Assembly: GCA_002337125.1 (NCBI GenBank)
Contig: DDFJ01000004.1
Span: 496,001-560,000 of the forward strand
Length of the DNA: 64,000 bases
From: Chitinophagaceae bacterium UBA1931
Lineage (GTDB): Bacteria > Bacteroidota > Bacteroidia > Chitinophagales > Chitinophagaceae
Direction: 5' to 3'
The position numbers were made by a program, and so were the translations under genes. This document shows positions 27,377 through 36,909 of this stretch, piece after piece. Every line of letters starts with the position of its first letter. Positions within the stretch are counted from its first letter, which is position 1. The notes below the pieces were generated by a model that was given only the letters and a program-made list of their open reading frames with translations, did no database searches and had not been told where the DNA came from.

Positions 27377-27937
27377 ATGAAGAATAAATTTTTGAAAATA
27401 TTTTTGTTAGTGAATTTGCTGCTTTTTTCTTCACTCATCTTTGCTCAAAAAGGAAGTAAGACGTTGCAAATAAGTGGAGATGCAATCATTCCTGCTTTTC
27501 AGGAAGCTGCTGGTTTTGGATTGTCGTTAAAAGGATTATATGGAATTACCCAAAACGGGGAATTAACGCTCAGCGGCGGTTTCACAAAATACAAATTGAA
27601 AAATACGGATGGAGCCAAAGAAGTTCTAGTACGTCTTGTCCCATTTTTGGTTGGCTATAAACAAAACATTCATCATTTTTTTTTAGAACCAAAAACCGGA
27701 ATTGGTGAATTGGGCGGCAGAACACTATTAACTGGCGGAGATTATTCAAAGCCTTCTGTTATGGCAATCTTTGGTGGTTTAGGAGCCGGGGCAAACCTTA
27801 AACGAATTAGCTTAGAAATTAACTTTTTAGCGATTCATGGTATATCGAATTCTTCAGCAGGAATATGGTATAATAAAAGTTTTCATTACGCAAGTGTCTC
27901 TGTTAGCTACACATTGTTTAAAAGAACAAACCACTAA
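27377..27937 (+). CDS. Predicted small outer-membrane beta-barrel protein
   Basis: 186 residues, signal peptide ending ...SSLIFAQ. Strand pattern: GFGLSLKGLYGITQNGELTLSGGFTKYKL, VRLVPFLVGYKQNIHHFFLEPKTGIGELGG, then FGGLGAGANLKRISLEINFLAI and terminal FHYASVSVSYTLF. This looks like an 8-stranded OMP_b-brl-type barrel. Function unknown. In the same co-directional run as the preceding barrel and the following secreted protein. Confidence 0.62.
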   Translation: MKNKFLKIFLLVNLLLFSSLIFAQKGSKTLQISGDAIIPAFQEAAGFGLSLKGLYGITQNGELTLSGGFTKYKLKNTDGAKEVLVRLVPFLVGYKQNIHHFFLEPKTGIGELGGRTLLTGGDYSKPSVMAIFGGLGAGANLKRISLEINFLAIHGISNSSAGIWYNKSFHYASVSVSYTLFKRTNH

Positions 27938-27955
27938 AATTTACAACAATTAATT

Positions 27956-29248
27956 ATGCGAAACAGTAGTGTTTTATTTTTTTTATTAGTAGTGCTGAGT
28001 ACAAACGCACAATCCCTGATTAAACCGGGAGATAATTCTTTTGACAAAAATTTCATAAAAAGTACTCATTATGAGATGTCATACTTTGCTGTTTCAGGGC
28101 TCCATACAGTAGAAATAAGCTCTTTCAATGTAGATATTAAAGTTAACCGGAAAAATATGGAAGTATATACCAGAATAAACACTCCTGCCAGTAATTCAAT
28201 TCGGATTGATACCAGCATTGCCGATATAAATACATTAAAACCTGTTTACCGGTCATCAGACAACTCCGATAAGCAATACTATATTAAATATGGCAATGCA
28301 ATTGAAGGGTATTACTATGATAAGAAGCTCAATAAAGGAAGCCAGGTTAAGGATGATAATAAAGACGGCTTTTTTGATAGCTTTATCTATCCATACCTGA
28401 TCGGTGCTCTTCCGCTTACTTCCGGCTATAAAGCGATTTTACCCGTATATGAATACAAACCTGGAGCTAATAACAATGTTTCAAATACCCGTATCACTGA
28501 AGTAAAAAGTAGTATGCACCGAAGTAATATAACAGGCGAACATGCAGTATGGCAGGTGAGCGTATTTGAAGAAGGAACAAATGTTAAGTACGAATATTAT
28601 ATTGATAAAGAAAGCAGGAAGCTCTGGAAAGTAGAAATAATGGCAACTAATGGTAAGCAATATTTACTCGTTGATAAAGAACTTGATTATAACCCTTTCA
28701 CTACAACATTTGATAAAGAACAAACTTATAAAATGGTTAGCGCAGGATCCGGCACAATCAGTGGGCAGATCTATGCCAGGGATAACGAGAATACTACCAA
28801 AGGTGGAATAGCTATACTTAATGTTAACAAGAAGCAATACGCACGACAGGGAACAACTGTAATTCTTATCCCTTATACAGATTATTTTAAAGAATGGATT
28901 GCATTGAATGAAAAACTCCGGAAAAAAGGACAAGCCGTACCACTTTCAAAAGAAGCAGCCGGGTGCATAAAAGTAACGTCAGTATATAATAATGATGGGA
29001 ACTTTGAATTCACGAACCTTATGCCAGGTGAGTATTATTTGTTCACTGAATTCGGATATACCCATACCGCTTCACGAACGGAGGTTGTAGGCTATACAGA
29101 TACTTATATTAATGGTCTTTTCCAGGGCACTACGGCAAATACACAAGTAAACAGGTACAAAACAAGCGCTACTGCTGCTTTAAAAAAAATAGTGACCATT
29201 AATAAGGAAGGAGAAAAAATAACAGTAAAGCTGAAGAAAACACTTTAA
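27956..29248 (+). CDS. Secreted protein with DUF3108-like and prealbumin-like regions
   Basis: 430 residues with an N-terminal signal (SVLFFLLVVLSTNAQ). The first 240 residues form a beta-rich domain with repeated YE/YY strands (THYEMSYFAVSGLHTVEISSFNVDIKV, KYEYYIDKESRKLWKVEIMA), similar in layout to DUF3108 proteins. The last part (about 255-430) has AGSGTISGQIYARDNENTTKGGIAILNV and NFEFTNLMPGEYYLFTEFGY, a carboxypeptidase-regulatory/SdrD-like beta sandwich. Likely periplasmic or surface exposed; no catalytic motif. Its stop overlaps the start of the broken DoxX gene (TAATG), so the pair was once coupled. Confidence 0.6.
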   Translation: MRNSSVLFFLLVVLSTNAQSLIKPGDNSFDKNFIKSTHYEMSYFAVSGLHTVEISSFNVDIKVNRKNMEVYTRINTPASNSIRIDTSIADINTLKPVYRSSDNSDKQYYIKYGNAIEGYYYDKKLNKGSQVKDDNKDGFFDSFIYPYLIGALPLTSGYKAILPVYEYKPGANNNVSNTRITEVKSSMHRSNITGEHAVWQVSVFEEGTNVKYEYYIDKESRKLWKVEIMATNGKQYLLVDKELDYNPFTTTFDKEQTYKMVSAGSGTISGQIYARDNENTTKGGIAILNVNKKQYARQGTTVILIPYTDYFKEWIALNEKLRKKGQAVPLSKEAAGCIKVTSVYNNDGNFEFTNLMPGEYYLFTEFGYTHTASRTEVVGYTDTYINGLFQGTTANTQVNRYKTSATAALKKIVTINKEGEKITVKLKKTL

Positions 29249-29660
29249 TGATAAATAAAAACAAAATATTTACTAACACTTTACTGTTAAGATTTGGTGT
29301 GGCGATAATTTTTCTTTCCCATAGCTTGCACGGCATTTTTACAGGCAATGATGTAAACGACTTTGACAATTTGTTTTTAAACAAAATGGGTTCGCACCTA
29401 TTGGAGTTTTCATAGCCCGGGGCGTTGTAGTTAGCCAAATAATCACTTCGCTATTTTTAATTGCAAATAAAGCTGTGAAGATTTCCTGTATTATAAACAT
29501 CGTTATCCTGATTTTTGGCATTATAACAGTTCATTTTGCGGAAGGCTGGGATGTTGTAGGGGTCGGTAGAAACGGCATGGAGTTTAGTTTCATTTTAATT
29601 GTTGTATTCTTTACAATAATTATTTCAGATAAGATGGACGTAAATCATCCAAGAAACTAA
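29248..29660 (+). pseudogene. DoxX-family membrane protein, frameshifted
   Basis: The frame from ATG 29248 reads MINKNKIFTNTLLLRFGVAI...LNKMGS and hits TAG at 29413-29415. A second frame resumes at once with FAPIGVFIARGVVVSQIITS and continues through HFAEGWDVVGVGRNGMEFSFILIVVFFTI to TAA at 29660. The two halves are one DoxX-like protein (LRFGVAII...LSHSLHGIFTGN, GRNGMEFS) of about 137 residues. Restoring a single T at about 29388-29393 (GGTTCG to GGTTTCG) joins them. DoxX proteins are small four-helix membrane proteins. Either a recent inactivation or a sequencing error. Confidence 0.8.
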
Positions 29661-30006
29661 TTACAATAATACAATTAAAGTCTTATGAGCTATTTATTAT
29701 TAAAACTAATTTATGTATAAAGACTAAGCAGTGGCGTAAATAGGAAGATATCGCTTTTGTATCATAAAAGATATAGCTGAAATGTTTTCAAATAATATTT
29801 TTTTAGGAATTGGAAAATTCGAGTTGAAAGAAAAGAGAAAGGTACAGCTAAAACAAGAAAGAATTTTGAATCAGCAGAATCAATAAGAATTAATACGCTT
29901 TCAATTTATGAAAATGAAAACGCCTTTGTCGTTAAAAAAAGCCATAATTGGCAGTAGGGATTAACTGTATGTTGTTGAGGCAATTACAATAGCCGCTTTC
30001 AATTGA
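29661..30006. other. Intergenic, AT-rich, no gene recognised
   Basis: About 345 bases between the broken DoxX gene and the serA terminator. Short open frames of 34 to 50 codons exist (for example from ATG at 29782) but none has a family match or convincing codon pattern; they may be decayed coding sequence. Confidence 0.5.
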
Positions 30007-30043
30007 ATAAAAAAGCCCGGCTAAAATAAACCGAGCTAAAAAA
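30007..30043 (-). terminator. Intrinsic terminator of serA
   Basis: On the minus strand, AGCTCGG pairs with CCGGGCT across an A/T-rich loop (one G-T pair), followed by TTTTTT. It lies 14 bases after the serA stop. Confidence 0.75.
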
Positions 30044-30056
30044 TTACGTTGAACAA

Positions 30057-31295
30057 TTAATACACCATCCGCACTTTAATTGTTTCCTTGATCTCCTTCA
30101 ATAATTCCAATGCTTTTTTGGAAAGATTGCGATCCACATCCAATACAACATAACCAATCTGGTCGTTTGTTTTAAGATACTGACCAAGGATATTGATATT
30201 GTGTTTGCTTAACTGTGTATTGATCTGGCTGAGTACACCGGGTACATTTTTATGAATATGCAGAATACGATGTGTTCCTTCCTGAATGGGCAATGCCAGT
30301 TCGGGAACAGTGTGCGAACCGATGGTTACACCTTTTTCCAGGTACTGCAATAATTTACTGCTTACATCAACACCAATATTTTCCTGGGCCTCTTCTGTAC
30401 TGCCACCAATATGCGGCGTTAAAATTACATTGGGCAAGTCCTGTAATGGTGTCTGGAAACGATCGCCATTTTTCTCTGGTTCCCATGGGAAGGTATCAAC
30501 AGCAGCACCTGAAATATGTTTTTCCAAAATAGCATTACGTAACGCATCCAGATCAACCACTTCACCTCTTGCATAGTTAAGTAGGATTGCACCTTTTTTA
30601 AATTGCTTCAGTGTGTTTTTGTTAATCATGTTTTTCGTTTGTGCAGTTTCAGGAACATGCAATGAAACGATATCAGATTTACCAAACACATCTTTCAGAT
30701 TTTTATACTGTTCAGCATTACCTAACGGAAGCTTTGTTACGATATCATAATAAATCACTTTCATTCCCATTGCTTCTGCCAACACACTTACCTGGCTGCC
30801 GATATTTCCATAACCAATTATGCCCAGTGTTTTACCCCTGAGTTCAAAACTGCCTTTTGCATCTTTATTCCAGATGCCTTCATGTGCCGATTTGTTTTTA
30901 TCAATAATGCGGCGGATAAGTACAATGCTTAAACCAACCACCAGTTCAGCCACACTTCTTGTATTGCTGTATGGTGCATTCATCACTACTACTCCCTTAT
31001 TAGTTGCAGCTTTTAAATCAACCTGGTTTACACCAATACAAAAGCAACCGATGGCCTGCAATTTTTTTGCAGCTTCCAGTACTTTTTCAGTAATTAATGT
31101 TTTGGAACGTATACCAACCAGGTGCACATCTTTGATTTCTTTGATCAGTTCTTCTTCGCTTAATGCACCACTGAGTTTTTTTACATTCACATAACCACTG
31201 CTCTTAATATTGTTTACCGCTGTTTCGCTGATATTTTCCAGTAAAAGAATATTAATTTTTTCTTTGGGGTAGCTTGTTGATTTTTTTTCTGCCAT
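30057..31295 (-). CDS. serA: D-3-phosphoglycerate dehydrogenase with C-terminal ACT domain
   Basis: 412 residues, the length of the short type (E. coli-like) SerA. It oxidises 3-phosphoglycerate to 3-phosphohydroxypyruvate with NAD, the first step of serine synthesis. The NAD-binding loop is LGIIGYGNIGSQVSVLAEAMG; catalytic Arg lies in LLNYARGEVVDL, the Glu in the following strand region, and His in NVILTPHIGGSTEEAQENIG. The last 70 residues (HKNVPGVLSQINTQLSKHNINILGQYL) form an ACT regulatory domain, so serine feedback is likely by family. Divergent from the serine hydrolase gene. Confidence 0.93.
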   Translation of the reverse strand: MAEKKSTSYPKEKINILLLENISETAVNNIKSSGYVNVKKLSGALSEEELIKEIKDVHLVGIRSKTLITEKVLEAAKKLQAIGCFCIGVNQVDLKAATNKGVVVMNAPYSNTRSVAELVVGLSIVLIRRIIDKNKSAHEGIWNKDAKGSFELRGKTLGIIGYGNIGSQVSVLAEAMGMKVIYYDIVTKLPLGNAEQYKNLKDVFGKSDIVSLHVPETAQTKNMINKNTLKQFKKGAILLNYARGEVVDLDALRNAILEKHISGAAVDTFPWEPEKNGDRFQTPLQDLPNVILTPHIGGSTEEAQENIGVDVSSKLLQYLEKGVTIGSHTVPELALPIQEGTHRILHIHKNVPGVLSQINTQLSKHNINILGQYLKTNDQIGYVVLDVDRNLSKKALELLKEIKETIKVRMVY

Positions 31296-31326
31296 GATGT
31301 TGTTTGCTATTTACTTATTTTGCACG

Positions 31327-31356
31327 CAAATATACTTTACCAACCATCAACTGAAA
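31327..31356 (-). promoter_or_regulatory. Probable serA promoter
   Basis: Minus strand TATATTTG at 31334-31327 is a full match to TAnnTTTG. TTTC (3 of 4 to TTTG) lies 18 bases upstream at 31356-31353. Transcription would start about 25 bases before the serA ATG. Confidence 0.45.
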
Positions 31357-31362
31357 AACCTG

Positions 31363-32535
31363 ATGTTAAGTTTATTCAGCAAACAAACGATCATTACAAT
31401 AGCTGCAGGCCTTTTATTAGGTGCCTGCGGAAGCGATACAATAAAGGGAAAAAAGATTGAAGAACAGGCGAATGAGCTGATACCGGAACCAAAACGTTTA
31501 TCACCCATTGAGTTCAGAAATATTTTTGAAAAGACGGAAGATTTTTTTGATTCGGCCCTGGTCAGGACCGGATTTAATGGTGCTATGCTGGTTGCCAAAA
31601 ACGGAACAGTGATTTTTGAACGTTACAAAGGCTATGCACATCTTAACAGCAAAGACACTATTACAGCATCTACTCCATTTCATATTGCTTCTACCAGTAA
31701 AACGTTTACAGCCATGGCTGTACTTAAACTGGCAGAAGAAGGTAAGCTGGACATTCATGATTCATTGCAGAAATTTTTTCCCGGATTTCCCTACCAGGGC
31801 ATTACTGTAAAATCATTGTTGAGCCAACGAAGTGGTTTACCCAATTACAACTATTATCTTGATGATATTAAATGGGATAAAACAAAACGTGTAACCAATG
31901 CAGATGTTTTACAAACACTGATTGATTTTAAACCCAACCTTCAGCATGTGCCCAACACCCGTTTCCAGTATTGCAATACCAATTTTGCATTACTTGCACT
32001 GGTGATTGAAAAAGCCAGCGGCAAACCTTACCCGGAGTTTATGGATGAAACATTTTTCAAGCCATTGCATATGACGCACACAAAAGTGTTTACCTGGAAA
32101 GATTCAGCAACTGCCACACCATCGTACATGTGGAATGGACGCATGGAGCAGCTTTCGTACCTTGATGAAACCTATGGCGACAAAAATATTTACAGCACCG
32201 TAACTGATTTACTTAAATGGGACCAGGCATTATACGGCAACAAGCTTTTTAAACAATCTACACTTGATTCTGCTTTTAAACCTTACAGTTTTGAGCGGCC
32301 GGGTATTCATAATTATGGATTGGGATGGAGGATGTACACGCTTGCCAACAATAAAAACATTATTTATCACAATGGTTGGTGGCATGGCAACAACTCAACC
32401 TTTTACAGGGTCATCAGTGAAGGAATAACCATCATTATACTCGGCAATAAATTCAACCGCAATATTTACCATGTTAAACCATTAATTGAAGCATTAACAC
32501 CGTTACGCTTCAGTTATGAAAATGCAGAAGAGTAA
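31363..32535 (+). CDS. Lipoprotein serine hydrolase (class C beta-lactamase-like)
   Basis: 390 residues from the ATG at 31363, which sets a proper lipoprotein signal (lipobox LLGAC, Cys22). The beta-lactamase/DD-peptidase fold shows the S-x-x-K motif Ser110-Thr-Ser-Lys113 (FHIASTSKTFTAMAVL) and the later QYCNTNFALLALVIEKASGKPYPEF carrying the Tyr-x-Asn motif. A late HNGWWHGNNSTFYRV is in the position of the third (KTG/HxG) box. Such proteins are penicillin-binding-like esterases or peptidases; no antibiotic activity can be claimed. It meets the CDF gene end to end with two bases between. Confidence 0.85.
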   Translation: MLSLFSKQTIITIAAGLLLGACGSDTIKGKKIEEQANELIPEPKRLSPIEFRNIFEKTEDFFDSALVRTGFNGAMLVAKNGTVIFERYKGYAHLNSKDTITASTPFHIASTSKTFTAMAVLKLAEEGKLDIHDSLQKFFPGFPYQGITVKSLLSQRSGLPNYNYYLDDIKWDKTKRVTNADVLQTLIDFKPNLQHVPNTRFQYCNTNFALLALVIEKASGKPYPEFMDETFFKPLHMTHTKVFTWKDSATATPSYMWNGRMEQLSYLDETYGDKNIYSTVTDLLKWDQALYGNKLFKQSTLDSAFKPYSFERPGIHNYGLGWRMYTLANNKNIIYHNGWWHGNNSTFYRVISEGITIIILGNKFNRNIYHVKPLIEALTPLRFSYENAEE

Positions 32536-32537
32536 TT

Positions 32538-33524
32538 CTAATCGGCAAAAGCATGTTTTTTGTTAGGCAGCAGGTTCTCTTTTGTCCATTCAATTTTCTG
32601 CACAAATGGTTTTCTGCGTTGTGCACAATTACTGATGAGGCAATGTGTGCAGCTTTCAGGGATGCAGGGATCAGTATGAATAAAAAACTCGATGGTTCCT
32701 TTTTCAAAACCCTTGTTGAGCAACTGATCAAGCTGCGTTATTTCATCATGCACCTGCTCTAAAGAAAAATAATACGGCAGTGTTACATGACAGTCCACAT
32801 GGTAAAAATTACCATACTGCTGTACACGCAGGTTATGTATATCAATCCAGTTGGCATGACGGCTGCTTTTTAAAACAGCAACCAGTTCATCCACTACTTC
32901 CATATCTGTTTCATCCATTAAGCCGCCTACAGATTTACGCATGAGTTTAAATCCTGTATAAATGATGATGCCTGCTGCAATTACAGAAGCCAGGGGATCA
33001 ATCCAGTTGTAACCGGTAAGAATAATTAAACCAACAGAAAGAATAACACCAAGGCTGGTGTAAGCATCACTCATAATATGCTCACCATTTCCTTTCAAAG
33101 TAAGGCTGTTGTGTTTTTTTCCTTTTAGTTTCAGAAAATAACCAAGCAGGAAATTAGCAATTCCTGTACCTGCTGCCAGCCACACACCTGCATTGAGCTG
33201 ATGAACTTCGGCAGGATGAATAAACACTTTTACTGCTTCATAAATAATCACAATGCCGGCGATTAAAATCATGGCCCCTTCAAAACCAATAGAGAAGAAT
33301 TCAACCTTACCATGACCGTAAGGATGTTCTGTATCCTTTGGCTTTGCCGACAGATAAATACTGTACCAGGCAAAAGCTGCAGCAACCACATTGATGATTG
33401 TTTCCAGCGCATCGGCAAGAATAACCAGGGAATGTGTAAGAAAATAAGCAAGGAATTTAACAGCACAAATGATGGTACTCAGAAAAAATGAAAGCTTAAT
33501 AAAGGAAAGTTCCCGACGGTTCAC
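32538..33524 (-). CDS. Cation diffusion facilitator (CDF) metal transporter with Cys-rich tail
   Basis: 328 residues with about six helices. The family features are the first helix FFLSTIICAVKFLAYFLTHSLVILADALETIINV (Asp in the transport site), the HPYGHGKVEFFSIGFEGAMILIAG loop, and the C-terminal cytoplasmic ferredoxin-like domain (MDETDMEVVDELVAVLKSS...HDEITQLDQLL). Beyond that domain is a tail with five Cys in DPCIPESCTHCLISNCAQRR, which might bind metal (inference). It exports Zn, Fe or similar divalent cations; specificity unknown. Confidence 0.88.
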   Translation of the reverse strand: MNRRELSFIKLSFFLSTIICAVKFLAYFLTHSLVILADALETIINVVAAAFAWYSIYLSAKPKDTEHPYGHGKVEFFSIGFEGAMILIAGIVIIYEAVKVFIHPAEVHQLNAGVWLAAGTGIANFLLGYFLKLKGKKHNSLTLKGNGEHIMSDAYTSLGVILSVGLIILTGYNWIDPLASVIAAGIIIYTGFKLMRKSVGGLMDETDMEVVDELVAVLKSSRHANWIDIHNLRVQQYGNFYHVDCHVTLPYYFSLEQVHDEITQLDQLLNKGFEKGTIEFFIHTDPCIPESCTHCLISNCAQRRKPFVQKIEWTKENLLPNKKHAFAD

Positions 33525-33703
33525 GATAATAGAATTAGGGAGCGAAGGTATTTTTTAGTGATGAAACACACAAAGAGCAATCAAAAAAAATCATTTTTTT
33601 ACCCCTGTTATAAACGATCGCAGCCGTATGAAACATATTCGAAACAAATTACTGTTCGTAAAACATATTTTACTATATTGCCTTTACCAAACTATTATTA
33701 ATT

Positions 33704-36700
33704 ATGAGAAAACTTAAACGTCTAGTAATGGCGTTGATGCTTGTTTTTATAGGTGCATCAGCCATTGCACAGGAGCAGACCGTATCGGGTACTATTCGTG
33801 ATGCAGCAGACAACTCCCCTCTACCAGGTGTATCAGTCCGGATTAAAGGAACAAAAACCGGCACCACAACCAACTCAGCAGGTTCATTCAGTATTAAAGC
33901 AAGCAAAGGACAAGTACTTGTATTTACTTTTCTTGGCTATAAAGCTGTTGAAGTTACAGTTGGCGACAACAAAGTGATTAACCTCAACCTTACTGAAACT
34001 GCCGACAAACAGCAGCTTGGTGAAGTTGTGGTTACAGCGATGGATATTAAACGAAATCCAAGATCATTAGGTTATTCTGTACAAAAAGTTGATGGTACTG
34101 AAATACAGGAAACACAAAGAGATAACTTCCTGAACAGTTTGGGTGGCAGGGTTGCCGGTTTAACACTTGATCCAACATCAGGTATGGCCGGTGCATCTAC
34201 TTCCATTGTTTTGAGAGGTTACAACTCTCTTTCACTGAGCAACCAGCCACTTTTCGTAATTGATGGTGTGATCATTGATAACTCAACCATTAACGAAACT
34301 TCAAACAGTGGCCAGGATATTGGTCTTGCATCTGACCGTCCTAACAGGAATACAGACTATCAAAACAGGGTTGCAGATATTAACCCCAGCGATATTGAAA
34401 CAATTACCGTACTGAAAGGACCAGAAGCAACAGCTCTTTACGGAAGCCAGGCAAGTTCAGGTGCTATCATCATTACCACCAAACGTGCAAAAACAAACAA
34501 GCTGGCAATGCAGTACGACAACAGTTTCCGTTTTCAGAAAGTAACACGCTGGCCTGAAGCAATTGATTATTATAAAGCAGGTACCAATGGTGTTCCCGCA
34601 GCAACATTTGCCTATTTTGGTCCGCTTTACGACCAGGGAACTCCTCATTTCGATAACATCAATTCGTTTTTCAGAACCGGATTCTCTCAAACACATAATA
34701 TCGGTGCCGACTTTGGTTTTAAAGAATCAAAGTTCAGGGTATCAGGAAGCTACCTCGGACAAAAAGGTGTAGTACCTCAAAACGATTTCCGTAAAGTAAG
34801 TTTCCGTATCAGTAACCAAACCAAGTTCTGGAAAGGAAAAATTGAAGTTACCCCTGCCTACAACTATATTCATTCAGACAACTATAAAGTACTCAGAAGC
34901 AGTGGCGGTTACCTTATCAGCTTGTTAAGCTGGCCTACTACTGATGATATCAGGAATTATGAAGATCCAAATGGCGATAAGCAAGGTTTATTCAGCACAT
35001 CGCCCAACTCTGATATTGATAACCCATTATTCAATGTTCATAAGAACAAGGCGTATGATGTAACCGACCGTCATATTGCTACTTTAGGTATTAATATCAA
35101 TCCATTCGACTGGCTTTCACTTTCAGGCAGGTTTGGATATGATTACTATCAAAACAATGGTTACCAGTTTTACCACCCACAATCTTATTTCCTTGCAAAA
35201 GGTACAGGTGGCACATTGGATGATTACTGGAAAACATACAAAGGATATAACCACACCATTACAGCTACTGCAAAGAAAAAATTCACAAAAGACTTTGAAG
35301 CAAGAGTAATGGTTGGTACCATGTGGCAGGATTATGAAACAGATATGTATGCTGTTTATGGCACCAACATTGTTGACTCAGTTGGTTTAGGTGGTAAAAT
35401 GTATTATAATGGCAGTCCTATTACCGACAAAAACCTGCAGGATATTGTTGGCAATTATATGGACAGTTCTATTACCCGTTACAATACAAGAACACGCCTG
35501 TTGCGTAACAAATATGGCTTACCTAACATGAACATTTTACGCCAAAGTGCATACTTTGGTGAAGTTGGTCTCAGTTATAAGAATGTTGCGTTCTTATCCT
35601 ACACACATCGTTTTGAACAGGCTTCTACCCTGCCTACCAAAAACAGGCACTACAATTATCCCGGCGGAAGTTTGAGTTTGATTATGAGCGACATCATTCC
35701 TGCTATCAAGAAAAGCAATGTGATCAATTACTGGAAAGTAAGAACATCACTGGCAGGAACAGCACGCCTTAATCCACCTTATTCAACACAATCAGTATTT
35801 GTTGATAACTATGCCAGCGGATTTGGCTACTCATATGGTTTTTATAACAACAACCCCGACATTGCTCCGGAAAAACAGCAGACTTATGAAGCAGGTACTG
35901 AATTGCGTTTGCTGAAAAACCGCTTAAACTTCGAGGCTACTTATTATAATACACTCAACAAAGGACAAATCATTAATGCCTTCCGTTTAAGCTATGGTAC
36001 CGGCTTTGTGCTGAACACACAAAATGCAGCCAGCACAAGAAACCAGGGTATTGAAATTGCACTTACCTACGATGTTATCAAGAATAAAAAATTCAGCTGG
36101 AACACACGTATGAACTTTAACCGTATGTGGAATAAGGTTATCGACATGCCGAAGAACGTTGCTGAATATTATATTGCTGATACATGGTTATATGGTAATG
36201 CAAGAGGTGGTCTTGTTTACGGTGGTGCTACAACTACTATTACAGCTTATGGTTATTCAAGAAATGCAAAAGGAGATATCCTGATTAACCCGCTTTCAGG
36301 TTTACCTGTTGTTGATGCAACATTTAAAGTAAGGGGCGACAGAAATCCTGATTTCACACTTGGATGGCTGAACAGTTTCAAATTCGGAAGGTTTAGTCTG
36401 AGTACATTGTTTGATATCAAAGTTGGTGGTGATGTATTCAACGGTACAGAAATGTACCTGACAAGAATCGGCCGCAGCAGGAGAACAATGGACAGGAACA
36501 CTCCACGTGTGATCAAAGGTGTGTTAAACGATGGAAAACAGGAAACAGCGAATCCAACTGTAAATACAATTGCTGTAATTCCTGCATTCAGTCAAACATA
36601 TTATACTGCAATGCCTGAAGAAGAGTTTATCGAGAAGAATGTAAACTGGTTCAGGGTAAGAGACATTTCTCTTTCTTACAGTTTCAAAAACACAGTTATC

Positions 36701-36889
36701 AGGGGATTAAGTTCTCTCAGCGCATTTGCGACAGTGAATGATTTAATTCTGATCACAAATTACACCGGTGCTGATCCACAGGTAAATGGTAATACAGCCG
36801 GCAGCCGTGGTGTAGGTGCATTTGGATTTGATTTTGGCACATTACCTAATCCTATCAGCATAAACGTTGGTATCAGAACATCTTTTTAA
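33704..36889 (+). CDS. SusC/RagA-family TonB-dependent outer-membrane transporter
   Basis: 1061 residues. Signal peptide (LVMALMLVFIGASAIAQ), then a carboxypeptidase-regulatory-like domain (VSGTIRDAADNSPLPGVSVRIKGT...FLGYKAVEVTV), then the plug with GEVVVTAMDIKRNPRSLGYSV and VLRGYNSLSLSNQPLFVIDGVI, the SusC signature, and the ALYGSQASSGAIIITTK strand. The rest is a 22-stranded barrel ending ISINVGIRTSF. It forms the transport half of a SusCD pair with the next gene (20-base gap). The substrate cannot be read and no glycosidase is encoded next to it. Length is typical. Confidence 0.95.
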   Translation: MRKLKRLVMALMLVFIGASAIAQEQTVSGTIRDAADNSPLPGVSVRIKGTKTGTTTNSAGSFSIKASKGQVLVFTFLGYKAVEVTVGDNKVINLNLTETADKQQLGEVVVTAMDIKRNPRSLGYSVQKVDGTEIQETQRDNFLNSLGGRVAGLTLDPTSGMAGASTSIVLRGYNSLSLSNQPLFVIDGVIIDNSTINETSNSGQDIGLASDRPNRNTDYQNRVADINPSDIETITVLKGPEATALYGSQASSGAIIITTKRAKTNKLAMQYDNSFRFQKVTRWPEAIDYYKAGTNGVPAATFAYFGPLYDQGTPHFDNINSFFRTGFSQTHNIGADFGFKESKFRVSGSYLGQKGVVPQNDFRKVSFRISNQTKFWKGKIEVTPAYNYIHSDNYKVLRSSGGYLISLLSWPTTDDIRNYEDPNGDKQGLFSTSPNSDIDNPLFNVHKNKAYDVTDRHIATLGININPFDWLSLSGRFGYDYYQNNGYQFYHPQSYFLAKGTGGTLDDYWKTYKGYNHTITATAKKKFTKDFEARVMVGTMWQDYETDMYAVYGTNIVDSVGLGGKMYYNGSPITDKNLQDIVGNYMDSSITRYNTRTRLLRNKYGLPNMNILRQSAYFGEVGLSYKNVAFLSYTHRFEQASTLPTKNRHYNYPGGSLSLIMSDIIPAIKKSNVINYWKVRTSLAGTARLNPPYSTQSVFVDNYASGFGYSYGFYNNNPDIAPEKQQTYEAGTELRLLKNRLNFEATYYNTLNKGQIINAFRLSYGTGFVLNTQNAASTRNQGIEIALTYDVIKNKKFSWNTRMNFNRMWNKVIDMPKNVAEYYIADTWLYGNARGGLVYGGATTTITAYGYSRNAKGDILINPLSGLPVVDATFKVRGDRNPDFTLGWLNSFKFGRFSLSTLFDIKVGGDVFNGTEMYLTRIGRSRRTMDRNTPRVIKGVLNDGKQETANPTVNTIAVIPAFSQTYYTAMPEEEFIEKNVNWFRVRDISLSYSFKNTVIRGLSSLSAFATVNDLILITNYTGADPQVNGNTAGSRGVGAFGFDFGTLPNPISINVGIRTSF

Positions 36890-36909
36890 CAACAAACTCA
36901 TTCATTATT

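Noticed and set aside
29782..29886. 34-codon frame in the AT-rich gap
   Set aside because: Lys/Gln-rich, no homology recognised, no start context; length expected by chance.
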